Source of the DNA: CAVQZA01 sp963724805 | Lineage (GTDB): Bacteria > Actinomycetota > Thermoleophilia > Gaiellales > Gaiellaceae | Reading direction: 5' to 3' | Assembly (NCBI GenBank): GCA_963724805.1 | Contig: CAVRWA010000014.1 | Location: 682,001-746,000 of the forward strand | DNA length: 64,000 nucleotides | Shown: positions 23,995 through 31,956 of the stretch, piece after piece | Numbering within the stretch: position 1 is the first letter of the stretch | Layout of the letters: every line of letters starts with the position of its first letter | Notes under the pieces: model-generated | What the model was told of the DNA's origin: nothing | What the model saw: only the letters and a program-made list of their open reading frames with translations | Database searches by the model: none | Made by a program: the position numbers and the translations under genes

Positions 23995-25071
23995 ATGATC
24001 CCCCTCGTCGACGTCAAGGCGCAATACGCGCGGCTGATCCCCGAGCTGAAGCGCGTTTTCGGCGAGGTGCTGGACGACGGGCGCTTCGTGTTCGGCCCGA
24101 ACGTGAAGGCGTTCGAAGAGGAGGCGGCCGCATACCTCGGGGTGAACGAGACGATTGGAGTTGCGAACGGTACCGACGCGATCGTGATCGTGCTCGACGC
24201 GCTCGGGATCGGCCCGGGAGACGAGGTGATCTGCCCCGCCTTCACGTTCTACGCGACCGCCGAGGCGATCGCGCGGCTCGGCGCCACTCCCGTCTTCGCG
24301 GACGTCGACGCCGAGACGATGAACCTGGACGTCGAGGACACGGCCGCAAAGATCACGCCCCGGACGAAGGCGATCCTGCCGGTGCACCTGTTCGGCCGGC
24401 CCGCGCCGCTCGCGGAGCTCGCCGAGCTCGGCCTGCCGCTCGTAGAGGATGCGGCGCAGGCGTTCGGCTCGCCCGCGATCGCGACCACCGGGATCGCGTC
24501 GACCTTCAGCTTCTACCCGACCAAGAACCTCTTCGGGCTCGGCGACGGCGGCCTGATCGCGACGGGCGACGCGGAGCTCGCCGAGCGGATCCGGATGCTG
24601 CGCTTCCACGGCTCGAAGGCGAAGAAGACCTTCGAGTACGTCGGGTACAACTCGCGCCTCGACGAGATCCAGGCGGCGGCGCTGCGGCTCTTCCTCCGCG
24701 AGCTCGACGGCTGGACGCGGGAGCGCCGCGAGGCCGCGGAGCGCTACCGCGAGTTGGGGCTCGACGAGGTCGTCGAGACGCCCGCCGACGAGCCGGGCCA
24801 CGTGTACCACCTCTTCGTCTGCCGCTCGCCGCAGCGTGACGCGATCCAGGCCGCGCTCGCGGAGCAGGAGATCGCGACCGCTCACTACTACCTGCCGCCG
24901 CTCCACCTCCAGCCGGCGCTCGCCTACCTCGGCTACCGCGAGGGCTCGCTCCCGGTGACCGAGCAGCTCGCCCGCGACAACTTCTCGATCCCGCTCTGGG
25001 CGGGGATCGACGCGGACACGCAGGAGCGGGTGGCGGGGGCCGTACGCGCCGCCGTGGCCGTGGCCGCGTGA
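23995..25071 (+). CDS. DegT/DnrJ/EryC1-family PLP sugar aminotransferase
   Basis: 358 residues. The N-terminus MIPLVDVKAQYARL is canonical. GVANGTDAIVIVLDAL, CPAFTFYATAEAIARLGATPVFADVD, VHLFGRPAP and the PLP lysine in FSFYPTKNLFGLGDGG are present. These enzymes aminate keto-sugar nucleotides for surface polysaccharides. The next gene, a CapD-type dehydratase, could supply the keto-sugar; the two overlap as GTGA. ATG 23995 is preferred over TTG 23980 by family alignment. No active-site loss is seen. Confidence 0.88.
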   Translation: MIPLVDVKAQYARLIPELKRVFGEVLDDGRFVFGPNVKAFEEEAAAYLGVNETIGVANGTDAIVIVLDALGIGPGDEVICPAFTFYATAEAIARLGATPVFADVDAETMNLDVEDTAAKITPRTKAILPVHLFGRPAPLAELAELGLPLVEDAAQAFGSPAIATTGIASTFSFYPTKNLFGLGDGGLIATGDAELAERIRMLRFHGSKAKKTFEYVGYNSRLDEIQAAALRLFLRELDGWTRERREAAERYRELGLDEVVETPADEPGHVYHLFVCRSPQRDAIQAALAEQEIATAHYYLPPLHLQPALAYLGYREGSLPVTEQLARDNFSIPLWAGIDADTQERVAGAVRAAVAVAA

Positions 25072-26933
25072 TCACCCGGCACCGGATCTGGAATCTCGCC
25101 GCCGACGGGGTGCTCGTCGCAGCCGCGTGGTACCTCGCCTTCCAGCTCCGCTTCGACCACGGCGTCCCGATCTACTACCGCACGCTGTTCGAGCGCACGA
25201 TCGGCCTGGTCGTCGTGATCAACCTGGTCGTCTTCCTCGCCTTCGGCTTCTACAACCGCTGGTGGCGGTACGTCTCGACCCGGGACATGTGGGTGATCGC
25301 GCGAGGCGTCCTGGTCGCCTGCCTCGTCGCCGACATCACCGTGTACTTCGCCTCGCCGGTGCACAACGTGCGGCTGCCGCGCTCGATCGCGGTGCTCGAC
25401 TTCCTGCTCACCCTCGCGTTCATCACCGGCTCCCGGCTCGTCGCCCGCTCGATCATCGAGCGCCCCCAGGCGCGCAACGTGATCGCACGCGGCAAGGAAG
25501 TGATCGTCGTCGGCGCCGGCGACGCCGCCCGGCTGATCGTGCGCGAGATGCTGCGCACGCCCGCCGTCGGCTACACGCCGATCGGGCTGATCGACGACGA
25601 CCCGCGCAAGCGAAACCTTCGCCTCGAGGGAATCCGGGTGCTCGGCACGATCGACGACCTGCCGCACGTGCTGCGCGACAACAAGCCCGACGAGATCCTG
25701 ATCGCGATCCCTTCTGCCCCGGGTGAGCTGCGCCAGCGAGTCGTGGACGTCGCCGGCGCCGTGCCGGTCAAGACCCTGCCCGGGCTGCACGAGCTGATCG
25801 CGGGCGACGTCAATCTCGCGCTCCAGATCCGCCCGATCCAGGTCGAGGACGTGCTGGGCCGCCAGCCGGTCGAGGTCGACCTCGGCTCGATCGCCGAGTA
25901 CCTCGCCGACCAGACCGTGCTCGTGACAGGCGCCGGCGGCTCGATCGGGTCGGAGCTCTGCCGCCAGATCGCGAGGATGGGGCCGGCGCGGATCGTCCTC
26001 GTCGACCTGGCCGAGACTCCGCTGTTCGAGATCGAGCGGGAGCTCGTCGACGAGCGGGGCTTTCCGGCCGTCGCGCCCGTCCTGGCGAACGTCGGCAACC
26101 GCGCCAAGATGCGGCAGGTCTTCGAGCGGTACACGCCCCAGGTGGTCTTCCACGCCGCCGCCTACAAGCACGTGCCGCTGATGGAGGCGAACCCGATCGA
26201 GTCGGTGCGCAACAACGTGCTCGGGACGAGGACGATCGCCGAGGTCGCGGCCGAGTTCGGCGCGAGCCGGTTCGTGCTCGTCTCCACCGACAAGGCAGTC
26301 AACCCGAAGACGGTGATGGGCCAGTCGAAGGCGGTGTGCGAGTGGATCGTCGAGTCGCTGGGCCATCGCGCGGACATCCCGACCCGCTTCGTCGCCGTTC
26401 GCTTCGGCAACGTGCTCAACTCCTCGGGGAGCGTGATCCCGATCTTCCGCCGCCAGATCGAGCAGGGCGGCCCCGTCACGGTGACCCATCCGGAGATGAC
26501 CCGGTACTTCATGACCATCCCGGAGGCGGTCTCGCTGATCGTGCAGGCGGGCGCGATCGGCGGCCGCGGCCAGGTCTTCGTGCTCGACATGGGCGAGCCG
26601 GTCGCGATCATCGACCTCGCCGAGAAGATGATCCGCCTCTCGGGCCGGGAGCCGAAGCAGGACATCGAGATCCAGATCGTCGGCCCGCGCCCGGGCGAGA
26701 AGCTGCACGAGGAGCTCTGGGGCGAGGGCGAGACGGTCAAGCCGACAGCGCACGCGAAGATCTCCCGCGCGACGCGGCCCGAGATCGACGCGGCCTGGCT
26801 CGGAGACGAGCTGAGCGCGCTCGAGCAGCTCGTCGAGGCGGGCGACACGCTCGAGGTGGTCTCGCGCCTCGCGGCGATCGTGCGCGAGCCGCGGCGCTCC
26901 GACGCCGCGGTTCTGGAAGATACGTTGCACTGA
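25068..26933 (+). CDS. CapD/WbpM-type nucleotide-sugar 4,6-dehydratase, membrane-bound
   Basis: 621 residues. Four N-terminal helices (about 8-125), a CoA-binding-like domain (VIVVGAGDAARLIVREM, about 145-270), then the extended-SDR catalytic domain: TGAGGSIGSELCRQI, HAAAYKHVPLME, STDKAVNPKTVMGQSK (with Met replacing the usual SDR Tyr, as typical for this family) and NVLNSSGSVIPIF. It converts UDP-GlcNAc or a relative to a 4-keto-6-deoxy sugar, at the inner membrane face. It is translationally coupled to the aminotransferase, which would then aminate the product. Length and domain order are normal. Confidence 0.88.
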   Translation: MITRHRIWNLAADGVLVAAAWYLAFQLRFDHGVPIYYRTLFERTIGLVVVINLVVFLAFGFYNRWWRYVSTRDMWVIARGVLVACLVADITVYFASPVHNVRLPRSIAVLDFLLTLAFITGSRLVARSIIERPQARNVIARGKEVIVVGAGDAARLIVREMLRTPAVGYTPIGLIDDDPRKRNLRLEGIRVLGTIDDLPHVLRDNKPDEILIAIPSAPGELRQRVVDVAGAVPVKTLPGLHELIAGDVNLALQIRPIQVEDVLGRQPVEVDLGSIAEYLADQTVLVTGAGGSIGSELCRQIARMGPARIVLVDLAETPLFEIERELVDERGFPAVAPVLANVGNRAKMRQVFERYTPQVVFHAAAYKHVPLMEANPIESVRNNVLGTRTIAEVAAEFGASRFVLVSTDKAVNPKTVMGQSKAVCEWIVESLGHRADIPTRFVAVRFGNVLNSSGSVIPIFRRQIEQGGPVTVTHPEMTRYFMTIPEAVSLIVQAGAIGGRGQVFVLDMGEPVAIIDLAEKMIRLSGREPKQDIEIQIVGPRPGEKLHEELWGEGETVKPTAHAKISRATRPEIDAAWLGDELSALEQLVEAGDTLEVVSRLAAIVREPRRSDAAVLEDTLH

Positions 26934-26961
26934 CGGCACGCTCGCCGGCCGCTCCGCTCGG

Positions 26962-26967
26962 TACGGT
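26962..26967 (+). promoter_or_regulatory. -10 box TACGGT of uvrD2
   Basis: TACGGT ends 6 bases before ATG 26974, the leaderless spacing. Confidence 0.4.
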
Positions 26968-26973
26968 GGGCCG

Positions 26974-28795
26974 ATGATCCTCGAAGGGCTCAATGCGGAG
27001 CAGCGCCGCGCGGTCGAGGCCGTGCGCGGGCCGGTGTGCATCCTCGCGGGGGCCGGGTCGGGGAAGACGACGACGATCACTCGGCGGATCGCGAACCAGG
27101 TCGCAACGGGCGCGTTCGCGCCGACCGAGATCCTCGCCGTCACGTTCACCGACAAGGCGGCGGGCGAGATGCGGGCGCGGCTCGCGGCCCTCGGCGCCGG
27201 CGGCGTGCGGGCGCGCACGTTCCACTCGGCGGCGCTCGCGCAGCTGCGCCACTTCGCGCCGGGCGAGGTCGGCCGGATCCTCTCCTCGAAGGCGCTCCTG
27301 CTGCGGCAGATCGCGAACGGGCTGCCGCGCGCTTACCGCTTCCGCCCCGCGGGGGACCTCGCGACCGAGATCGAGTGGGCGAAGAACCGCCGCATCCCTC
27401 CGGCGGGCTACCGGGCGTCGCTCGGCGAGCGCGAGCCGCCGCTCCCGCCCGACCTGATGCTGAAGGTCTACCGCGCCTACGAGGAGCGCAAGGCCGCCGC
27501 GGGCGCGATCGACTTCGAGGACCTGCTCGAGCGCACCGTGCGGCTCTACGAGACGGACGCGGGCGCGGTCGCCGACTTCCGCGCCCGGTACCGGGCGTTC
27601 ACCGTCGACGAGTACCAGGACGTCAACCTGCTCCAGCAGTCGCTCCTCGAGCACTGGCTCGGCGATCGCGACGACCTCTGCGTGGTCGGCGACGACTACC
27701 AGTCGATCTACGGCTTCACGGGCGCCTCGGCCGAGCACCTGCTCGCGCTGCGCGGGCGCGCGCAGGTCTTCCGGCTCGAGGAGAACTACCGCTCGACGCC
27801 GCAGGTGCTCGAGCTCGCGAACCGGCTCGTGCCGAGGCTCGGCGGCGCCGAGAAGCAGCTGCGCGCGTCGGGGGAGGACGGGCCCGAGCCGGAGCTGCGT
27901 GGGCTCGGCGATCCCGGCGAGGAGGGTGCGTTCGTCGTCGGGCGGATCCGCGCGCTGCACGGCGAGGGGCTCCCCCTCGAGGAGATCGCTGTCCTGTTTC
28001 GCACGAACGCGCGCTCGGCCGACTACGAGGAGGTGCTCCACGGGGCGGGGATCCCGTTCCAGGGCGCCTCGCTGCTGGCGCGCGACGGCGCGCGCGGCCT
28101 GCTGAAGCGGCTTCGCGGCGGGGTCGGCCCGGCGGCCGAGACGGTCGAGCGGGCGGCGCTTGAGCTCGGCTGGCTCGAGGAGCCGCCCGACGGTCTCGGC
28201 GAGCGCGAGCAGACCCGCCAGAACGACCTCGCGCGCCTCGTCGCGCTCGCGCACGAGCTCGGTGAGGCCGACGTCTCGGAGTTCCAGGCCGAGCTCGAGG
28301 CGCGCTTCGGCGCGAGCGTCGGCACCGGTGTCCACCTCCTCACCCTCCATCGTGCGAAGGGGCTCGAGTGGGACGCGGTCTTCCTGCCGCGGGTCGAGGA
28401 GGGAGAGCTCCCGATCCGCCGCGGCGACATCGAGGAGGAACGGCGCCTGCTCTACGTCGGCCTCACGCGCGCGCGGCGGCACGTGGCGCTGAGCTGGTCG
28501 GGCAAGCCGAGCCGCTTCCTCGGCGAGCTCGGGGTCGAGCGTCCCGCTCCGGCTCCGAGGCGGAAGGCCGGTCGAGCCGGACTCGCCCGTCGTCGCCGCC
28601 CTGAAGGCGTGGCGGCTCGAGCGCTCCCGCGCCGACGAGGTGCCCGCCTACGTCGTCTTCCACAACTCGACGCTCGAGGAGATCGCGGCGCGGCAGCCGA
28701 GCACTCTCGGCGAGCTCGCCGCGGTGCCGGGCGTCGGCCCGGCCAAGCTCGAGCGCTATGGCAGCGACGTGCTAGCCACGTTGGCCCGCGGCTGA
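26974..28795 (+). CDS. uvrD2: UvrD2-type superfamily 1 DNA helicase with C-terminal HRDC domain in the +1 frame (frameshifted)
   Basis: The first frame encodes ~530 residues of an SF1A helicase: Q-motif LNAEQRRAV, Walker A AGAGSGKTTT (K31), TFTDKAAGEM, VDEYQDVN (from D212), VGDDYQSIYGFTGA, LEENYRST, LLTLHRAKGLEWD and VGLTRARRHVALSW. It unwinds DNA during repair, and UvrD2 with HRDC is an actinobacterial form. After about 28560 this frame turns into Arg-rich nonsense, while the +1 frame, open from 28493, encodes a normal HRDC domain (VVAALKAWRLERSRADE, STLEEIAARQPSTL, VPGVGPAKLERYG) ending at TGA 28793-28795. Skipping one base between about 28530 and 28575 restores one protein. It may be a real mutation, an assembly error or programmed shifting. 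The end overlaps the next gene by 24 bp. Confidence 0.75.
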
Positions 28796-29791
28796 GAGCA
28801 GCAGGTCGAGCAGGTCATGCGGATCGCGGCGCACCCGCGGAGCCGTCCCCGGGTCGCGCTTGCGCAGCTCGAGCGCGCCCGGGTCGGAGAGCGGCGTCAG
28901 GCGGCCCTCGCCGATCAGCGCCTCGTCCACGCCGCCGAGCCGCCCGCCGAAGGTCGTGTAGACCGGGACGCCGAGCGCAACTGCCTCGCGGTTCATCGTC
29001 CCGCCCGCCGAGACGACGAGGTCGGCGGCGGCGATCAGGCTCTGGGCGTCGACGGCCCGCTTCGGCAGCAGCACCGACGGGAGGTCGAGCGAGCGGACGT
29101 ACTCGCGCTGATCGTCGGTCCGCGGGAGCACGACTGCATGCACTGACGGGTCGCGGCCGATCCGGTCGAGCGTCTGCGGGAAGAGCGGGTTGTCGTGCCT
29201 GTGGTAGAGCGCGGCGTCCGGCGGCGTGCGCAGGACGACGAGGATGCGTGCCGGATCCACGCCGAGCTTCGCGGGCACCTCGGGGTCGGGCTCGAAGTCG
29301 GCGAGGTAGTACTCCTCCTTCAGCCCGGGGTAGCGCAGCAGCTTCGGCGGCACCGCGCCGTAGCGCTTCAGCCGCTCTGGCGGGATTGCCTCCGGGACGA
29401 CGACCTTTGTCGCGGCGCGGCAGCCGAGCTGGTGCTGGAGCCAGGCCCACTCGTAGTCGAACATCGTCGCGCTCGGGATCCCGAGTCGGAGGGCGGTCCG
29501 GGTCAGGTCGTAGGACCCGTGCGCGAGCGCGAGGTCGAAGCCGCGCCCCTTCGCCCACCCGCGCAGCGCCCGCTCCCGCGAGACGAGCGCGCGCGCCTTC
29601 CCGAGCCGCGAGCGGCCGCCGTGGCGCCCGATCACCTCGGCCTCGAGCTCGTGCAGCTCGAGCAGTTGCAGCGTCTGGGCGTACTCGCGCGCCGTGATCT
29701 CCACGGTGTCGCCGCGCGCCCGCAGCCGCGAGATCAGCGGCGCGAACACGGGCACGTGCGGCGAGTTCGTGATGTCGACCCAGACGCGCAT
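28772..29791 (-). CDS. DUF354-family glycosyltransferase/epimerase-like protein
   Basis: 339 residues. The N-terminus MRVWVDITNSPHVPVFAPLI is diagnostic for DUF354, a family with the GT-B/UDP-GlcNAc 2-epimerase fold of unproven function. FDLALAHGSYDLTRTALRLGIP, TMFDYEWAWLQHQ and the sugar-nucleotide-like region AADLVVSAGGTMNREAVALGVPVY support the fold. It is cytosolic, with a probable role in surface-glycan synthesis. ATG 29791 follows a TAGAGT box on the minus strand. The 3' end overlaps the uvrD2 HRDC coding end. Confidence 0.78.
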   Translation of the reverse strand: MRVWVDITNSPHVPVFAPLISRLRARGDTVEITAREYAQTLQLLELHELEAEVIGRHGGRSRLGKARALVSRERALRGWAKGRGFDLALAHGSYDLTRTALRLGIPSATMFDYEWAWLQHQLGCRAATKVVVPEAIPPERLKRYGAVPPKLLRYPGLKEEYYLADFEPDPEVPAKLGVDPARILVVLRTPPDAALYHRHDNPLFPQTLDRIGRDPSVHAVVLPRTDDQREYVRSLDLPSVLLPKRAVDAQSLIAAADLVVSAGGTMNREAVALGVPVYTTFGGRLGGVDEALIGEGRLTPLSDPGALELRKRDPGTAPRVRRDPHDLLDLLLSAAGQRG

Positions 29792-29798
29792 GGCGCTC

Positions 29799-29805
29799 TA
29801 CTCTA
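29799..29805. promoter_or_regulatory. Symmetric bidirectional -10 element
   Basis: TACTCT (29799-29804, plus strand) ends 6 bases before GTG 29811. Its near-complement TAGAGT (29805-29800, minus strand) ends 8 bases before ATG 29791. The heptamer TACTCTA thus offers a TANNNT box on both strands, suited to divergent transcription from a single element. Confidence 0.5.
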
Positions 29806-29810
29806 GAGCG

Positions 29811-29963
29811 GTGCCCGTGTACTGGAAGCCGCGCTATGCGACCAGAGGCCAGCGCCACCGAGCCTGGGTCAAGCGCCAGGCCGCCCGGGAGGAGGCCCTC
29901 CGAAGAGCTGCGGGCCCGTCGCTGTGGCAGCGCCTCCGCTCGCGGTTCATAGGGGCCCGCTGA
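29811..29963 (+). CDS. Small basic protein (50 residues), unknown
   Basis: GTG 29811 follows the bidirectional -10 element by 6 bases. The product is short and strongly basic (VYWKPRYATRGQRHRAW at the N-terminus, LWQRLRSRFIGAR at the C-terminus) with no membrane helix. It might bind nucleic acid, but that rests only on charge. It lies alone between the divergent DUF354 gene and the LysR gene. A chance frame is possible; the promoter placement is the main support. Confidence 0.4.
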   Translation: MPVYWKPRYATRGQRHRAWVKRQAAREEALRRAAGPSLWQRLRSRFIGAR

Positions 29964-30041
29964 GAAGGGACAGGCACCTGGCTTCCAGACCCGGCAACCC
30001 ACAGGGGTCGCCTCCGGAGCCCGGCGAGGCCTGTTCACCCG
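29964..30041 (+). other. Short intergenic region with a GGGACAGGCACC motif and hairpin-forming GC-rich sequence
   Basis: GGGACAGGCACC lies at 29967-29978, a motif seen again at 63201 and, as GGGTCAGGCACC, at 63329. Downstream CCCGGCAACC and a GGGGTCGCC form a possible hairpin. The region loosely recalls an S-box core, but the LysR promoter lies downstream of it, so it would not be in that mRNA. Confidence 0.3.
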
Positions 30042-30049
30042 TATAAGGT
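30042..30049 (+). promoter_or_regulatory. -10 region TATAAGGT of the lysR-type gene
   Basis: TATAAG (30042-30047), or TAAGGT (30044-30049), ends 8 or 6 bases before ATG 30056. It is the most AT-rich spot of the gap and fits leaderless transcription. Confidence 0.5.
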
Positions 30050-30055
30050 TTCCTC

Positions 30056-30949
30056 ATGGATACCCGCCAGCTCGCCGCATTCTGCGCGGTCGTCGAGAAG
30101 CGCAGCTTCTCGCAGGCTGCCGAGCGGCTCGGGGTCACCCAGCCCGCTGTCAGCCTCCAGATCCGCTCGCTCGAGAAGCGGCTCGGGCACCGGCTGCTCG
30201 ACCGCTCGGGCCGCCGCGTCGAGCCCACCGAGGCGGGGCTGCGCCTCTACGCGAGCGCCCAGCGGATGCTCGAGCTCGAGGACTCGCTGCTCGCGGCGCT
30301 CGCCGAGGGCGAGCAGGGTGAGCTGCACGGCGCGCTCGAGATCGGCGCCTCCACCGGGCCCGGCGGCTCGGTGGTGCCGCTCCTGCTCTGCGAGTTCCAG
30401 CGCCGCAACCCGGGCCTCACCGTCGCGCTCTCGATCTCCGACACCCAGACCGTGGTCGAGCAGGTCGCGCGCCGCGAGCTCGAGCTCGGCGTGGTCGGCG
30501 CGGCGCGGCGCCACCGCGGCGTCGTCTTCGAGCCGTTCTTTCGCGACGAGGTGATCCTCGCCTGCCCGGCCGGGCACCGCTTCGCCGGCCGCACGGTCTC
30601 GCTGGACGAGCTGCGCGAGGAGCCGCTGATCCTGATGCAGGAAGGCGCCGGCGTCCGGCAGGTGCTCGACGACGAGCTGCGGCGGACGGGGCTGCGGCTC
30701 CGCGACCTCGACGTGCGGCTCGAGCTCGGTCTGCAGGAGTCGGCACGCGCTGCAGTGCTCGGCGGCTACGGCGTCACGTTCATCTCGCGCTCGGCGGTCG
30801 AGGCGGAGCTCGAGTCGGGACGGCTCGCCGCGGCCGGTGTCGAGGGCCTCGAGCCGGCGCGCGAGATCTCGCTCGTGCGGGCGGCAGGGCGCGCCTCGAC
30901 CCGTGCGGCCGATGCGTTCGTCGCCTTTGCCGGGGAGCGGCTCGCATGA
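30056..30949 (+). CDS. LysR-family transcriptional regulator
   Basis: 297 residues. The N-terminal winged HTH is classic: MDTRQLAAFCAVVEKRSFSQAAERLGVTQPAVS, then SLEKRLGHRLLDRSGRRVEPTEAG. The effector-binding domain (about 90-295) has the usual two-lobed pattern (GALEIGASTGPGG, HRFAGRTVSLDELREEPLI). It is cotranscribed with a maleylacetate reductase-like gene through an ATGA overlap rather than divergent from it, so it may regulate its own operon. The inducer is unknown; an aromatic breakdown product would fit the neighbour but is only a guess. Confidence 0.9.
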   Translation: MDTRQLAAFCAVVEKRSFSQAAERLGVTQPAVSLQIRSLEKRLGHRLLDRSGRRVEPTEAGLRLYASAQRMLELEDSLLAALAEGEQGELHGALEIGASTGPGGSVVPLLLCEFQRRNPGLTVALSISDTQTVVEQVARRELELGVVGAARRHRGVVFEPFFRDEVILACPAGHRFAGRTVSLDELREEPLILMQEGAGVRQVLDDELRRTGLRLRDLDVRLELGLQESARAAVLGGYGVTFISRSAVEAELESGRLAAAGVEGLEPAREISLVRAAGRASTRAADAFVAFAGERLA

Positions 30950-31914
30950 TCGTGCGCTGGGGGCTCGACGAGCTTCCGGGTGTGCTCGACGAGCTCGACG
31001 CCCACCATCCGTACCTGATCACGACGCACCGCTGGCTCGACCAGGCGCTCCCGGTCGAGCCGATCGACACCTGGGCCAGCTCGCCCTCGCACGAGGTCGA
31101 GCGCGTCGCCGGGCTCGCGCGCGGCGCAGACGTGATGCTCGCGCTCGGAGGCGGGAGCGCGATCGACCTCGGCAAGGCGGTCTCGGCCCAGACGGGACTG
31201 CCGCTCGTCTCGATCCCGACCACCTACTCCGGCGCCGAGTGGACGACGTTCTACGGCGTCCGCGACTTCGACCGGCGGATGCGCGGAGGCGGCGCCGGCG
31301 CCAATCCGGCGGGGATCGTCTACGAGCCGCAGCTGACGCTCGAGCTGCCGCCCGCCGAGAGCTGCGGCACGGCGCTGAACGCGCTGGCGCACTGCGCCGA
31401 GGCGCTGTACGTCGAGGGCCACGAAGACGAGGCCGACGGTCACGCGCTCGCCGGCGCGCGCCTGATCGCCGCGTGGCTGCCGCCCGTGCTCGAGGACGGC
31501 CACGACCTCGCCGCCCGCACGGGGCTGCTCGAGGGAGCCTGCGAAGGGGGTGCGGCCCTCGGCGCCTCGTTCCTCGCGCTCGGCCATGCGATGGCGCAGG
31601 CGCTCGGGGGCCGCTACGGACTCCCGCACGGCGCCCTGAACGCGATCTGCCTGCCTCCGGCGCTCCGCTTCAACGCGGAGGTCGTCCCGGACGCGATCGC
31701 GCGTCTCGCCGAGGCGATGGGCGTCGACGATCCGGCCGCCTGGGTCGAGGAAAAGGCGCGCAGCGTCGGCTTCTCGGGTCTCGGCGCGCTCGGCGTGCCC
31801 GAGGCGGACCTGGACGAGGTGGCCGAGGCGACGGCGGAGCGGCCGGGAGCGAAGGCGAACCCGCGTCACGCCACCCCTGAGCAGATCGCCGAGCTGCTCC
31901 GCTCGGTCTGGTAG
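30946..31914 (+). CDS. Maleylacetate reductase-like iron-alcohol-dehydrogenase-family protein
   Basis: 322 residues. NAD(P) binding: LALGGGSAIDLGKAV and IPTTYSGAEWT. The sequence ALNALAHCAEALY has Asn where metal-dependent alcohol dehydrogenases have Asp, as is typical of maleylacetate reductases; the His residues in LGHAMAQALGG and LPHGALN remain. Such enzymes reduce maleylacetate to 3-oxoadipate in chlorocatechol, resorcinol or hydroxyquinol degradation. No ring-cleavage dioxygenase is nearby, so the physiological substrate is open. It is somewhat shorter than typical (about 350) and overlaps the LysR stop (ATGA). Confidence 0.75.
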   Translation: MIVRWGLDELPGVLDELDAHHPYLITTHRWLDQALPVEPIDTWASSPSHEVERVAGLARGADVMLALGGGSAIDLGKAVSAQTGLPLVSIPTTYSGAEWTTFYGVRDFDRRMRGGGAGANPAGIVYEPQLTLELPPAESCGTALNALAHCAEALYVEGHEDEADGHALAGARLIAAWLPPVLEDGHDLAARTGLLEGACEGGAALGASFLALGHAMAQALGGRYGLPHGALNAICLPPALRFNAEVVPDAIARLAEAMGVDDPAAWVEEKARSVGFSGLGALGVPEADLDEVAEATAERPGAKANPRHATPEQIAELLRSVW

Positions 31915-31921
31915 CGGCGCA

Positions 31922-31950
31922 TTGGGAATGCAACCCGAGGATGGTACGGT
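31922..31950 (+). promoter_or_regulatory. Promoter of the BTAD regulator gene
   Basis: TTGGGA (31922-31927), a 17-bp spacer and TACGGT (31945-31950) end 6 bases before GTG 31957. A perfect GCATT-GGG-AATGC hairpin (31918-31930) overlaps the -35 box and may be an operator. Confidence 0.5.
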
Positions 31951-31956
31951 CGTCCG

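Noticed and set aside
28576..29697. Continuation of the uvrD2 first frame for about 370 codons
   Set aside because: After the helicase motifs it becomes Arg/Ala/Gly-rich and is antisense to the DUF354 gene; the HRDC domain lies in the +1 frame instead.
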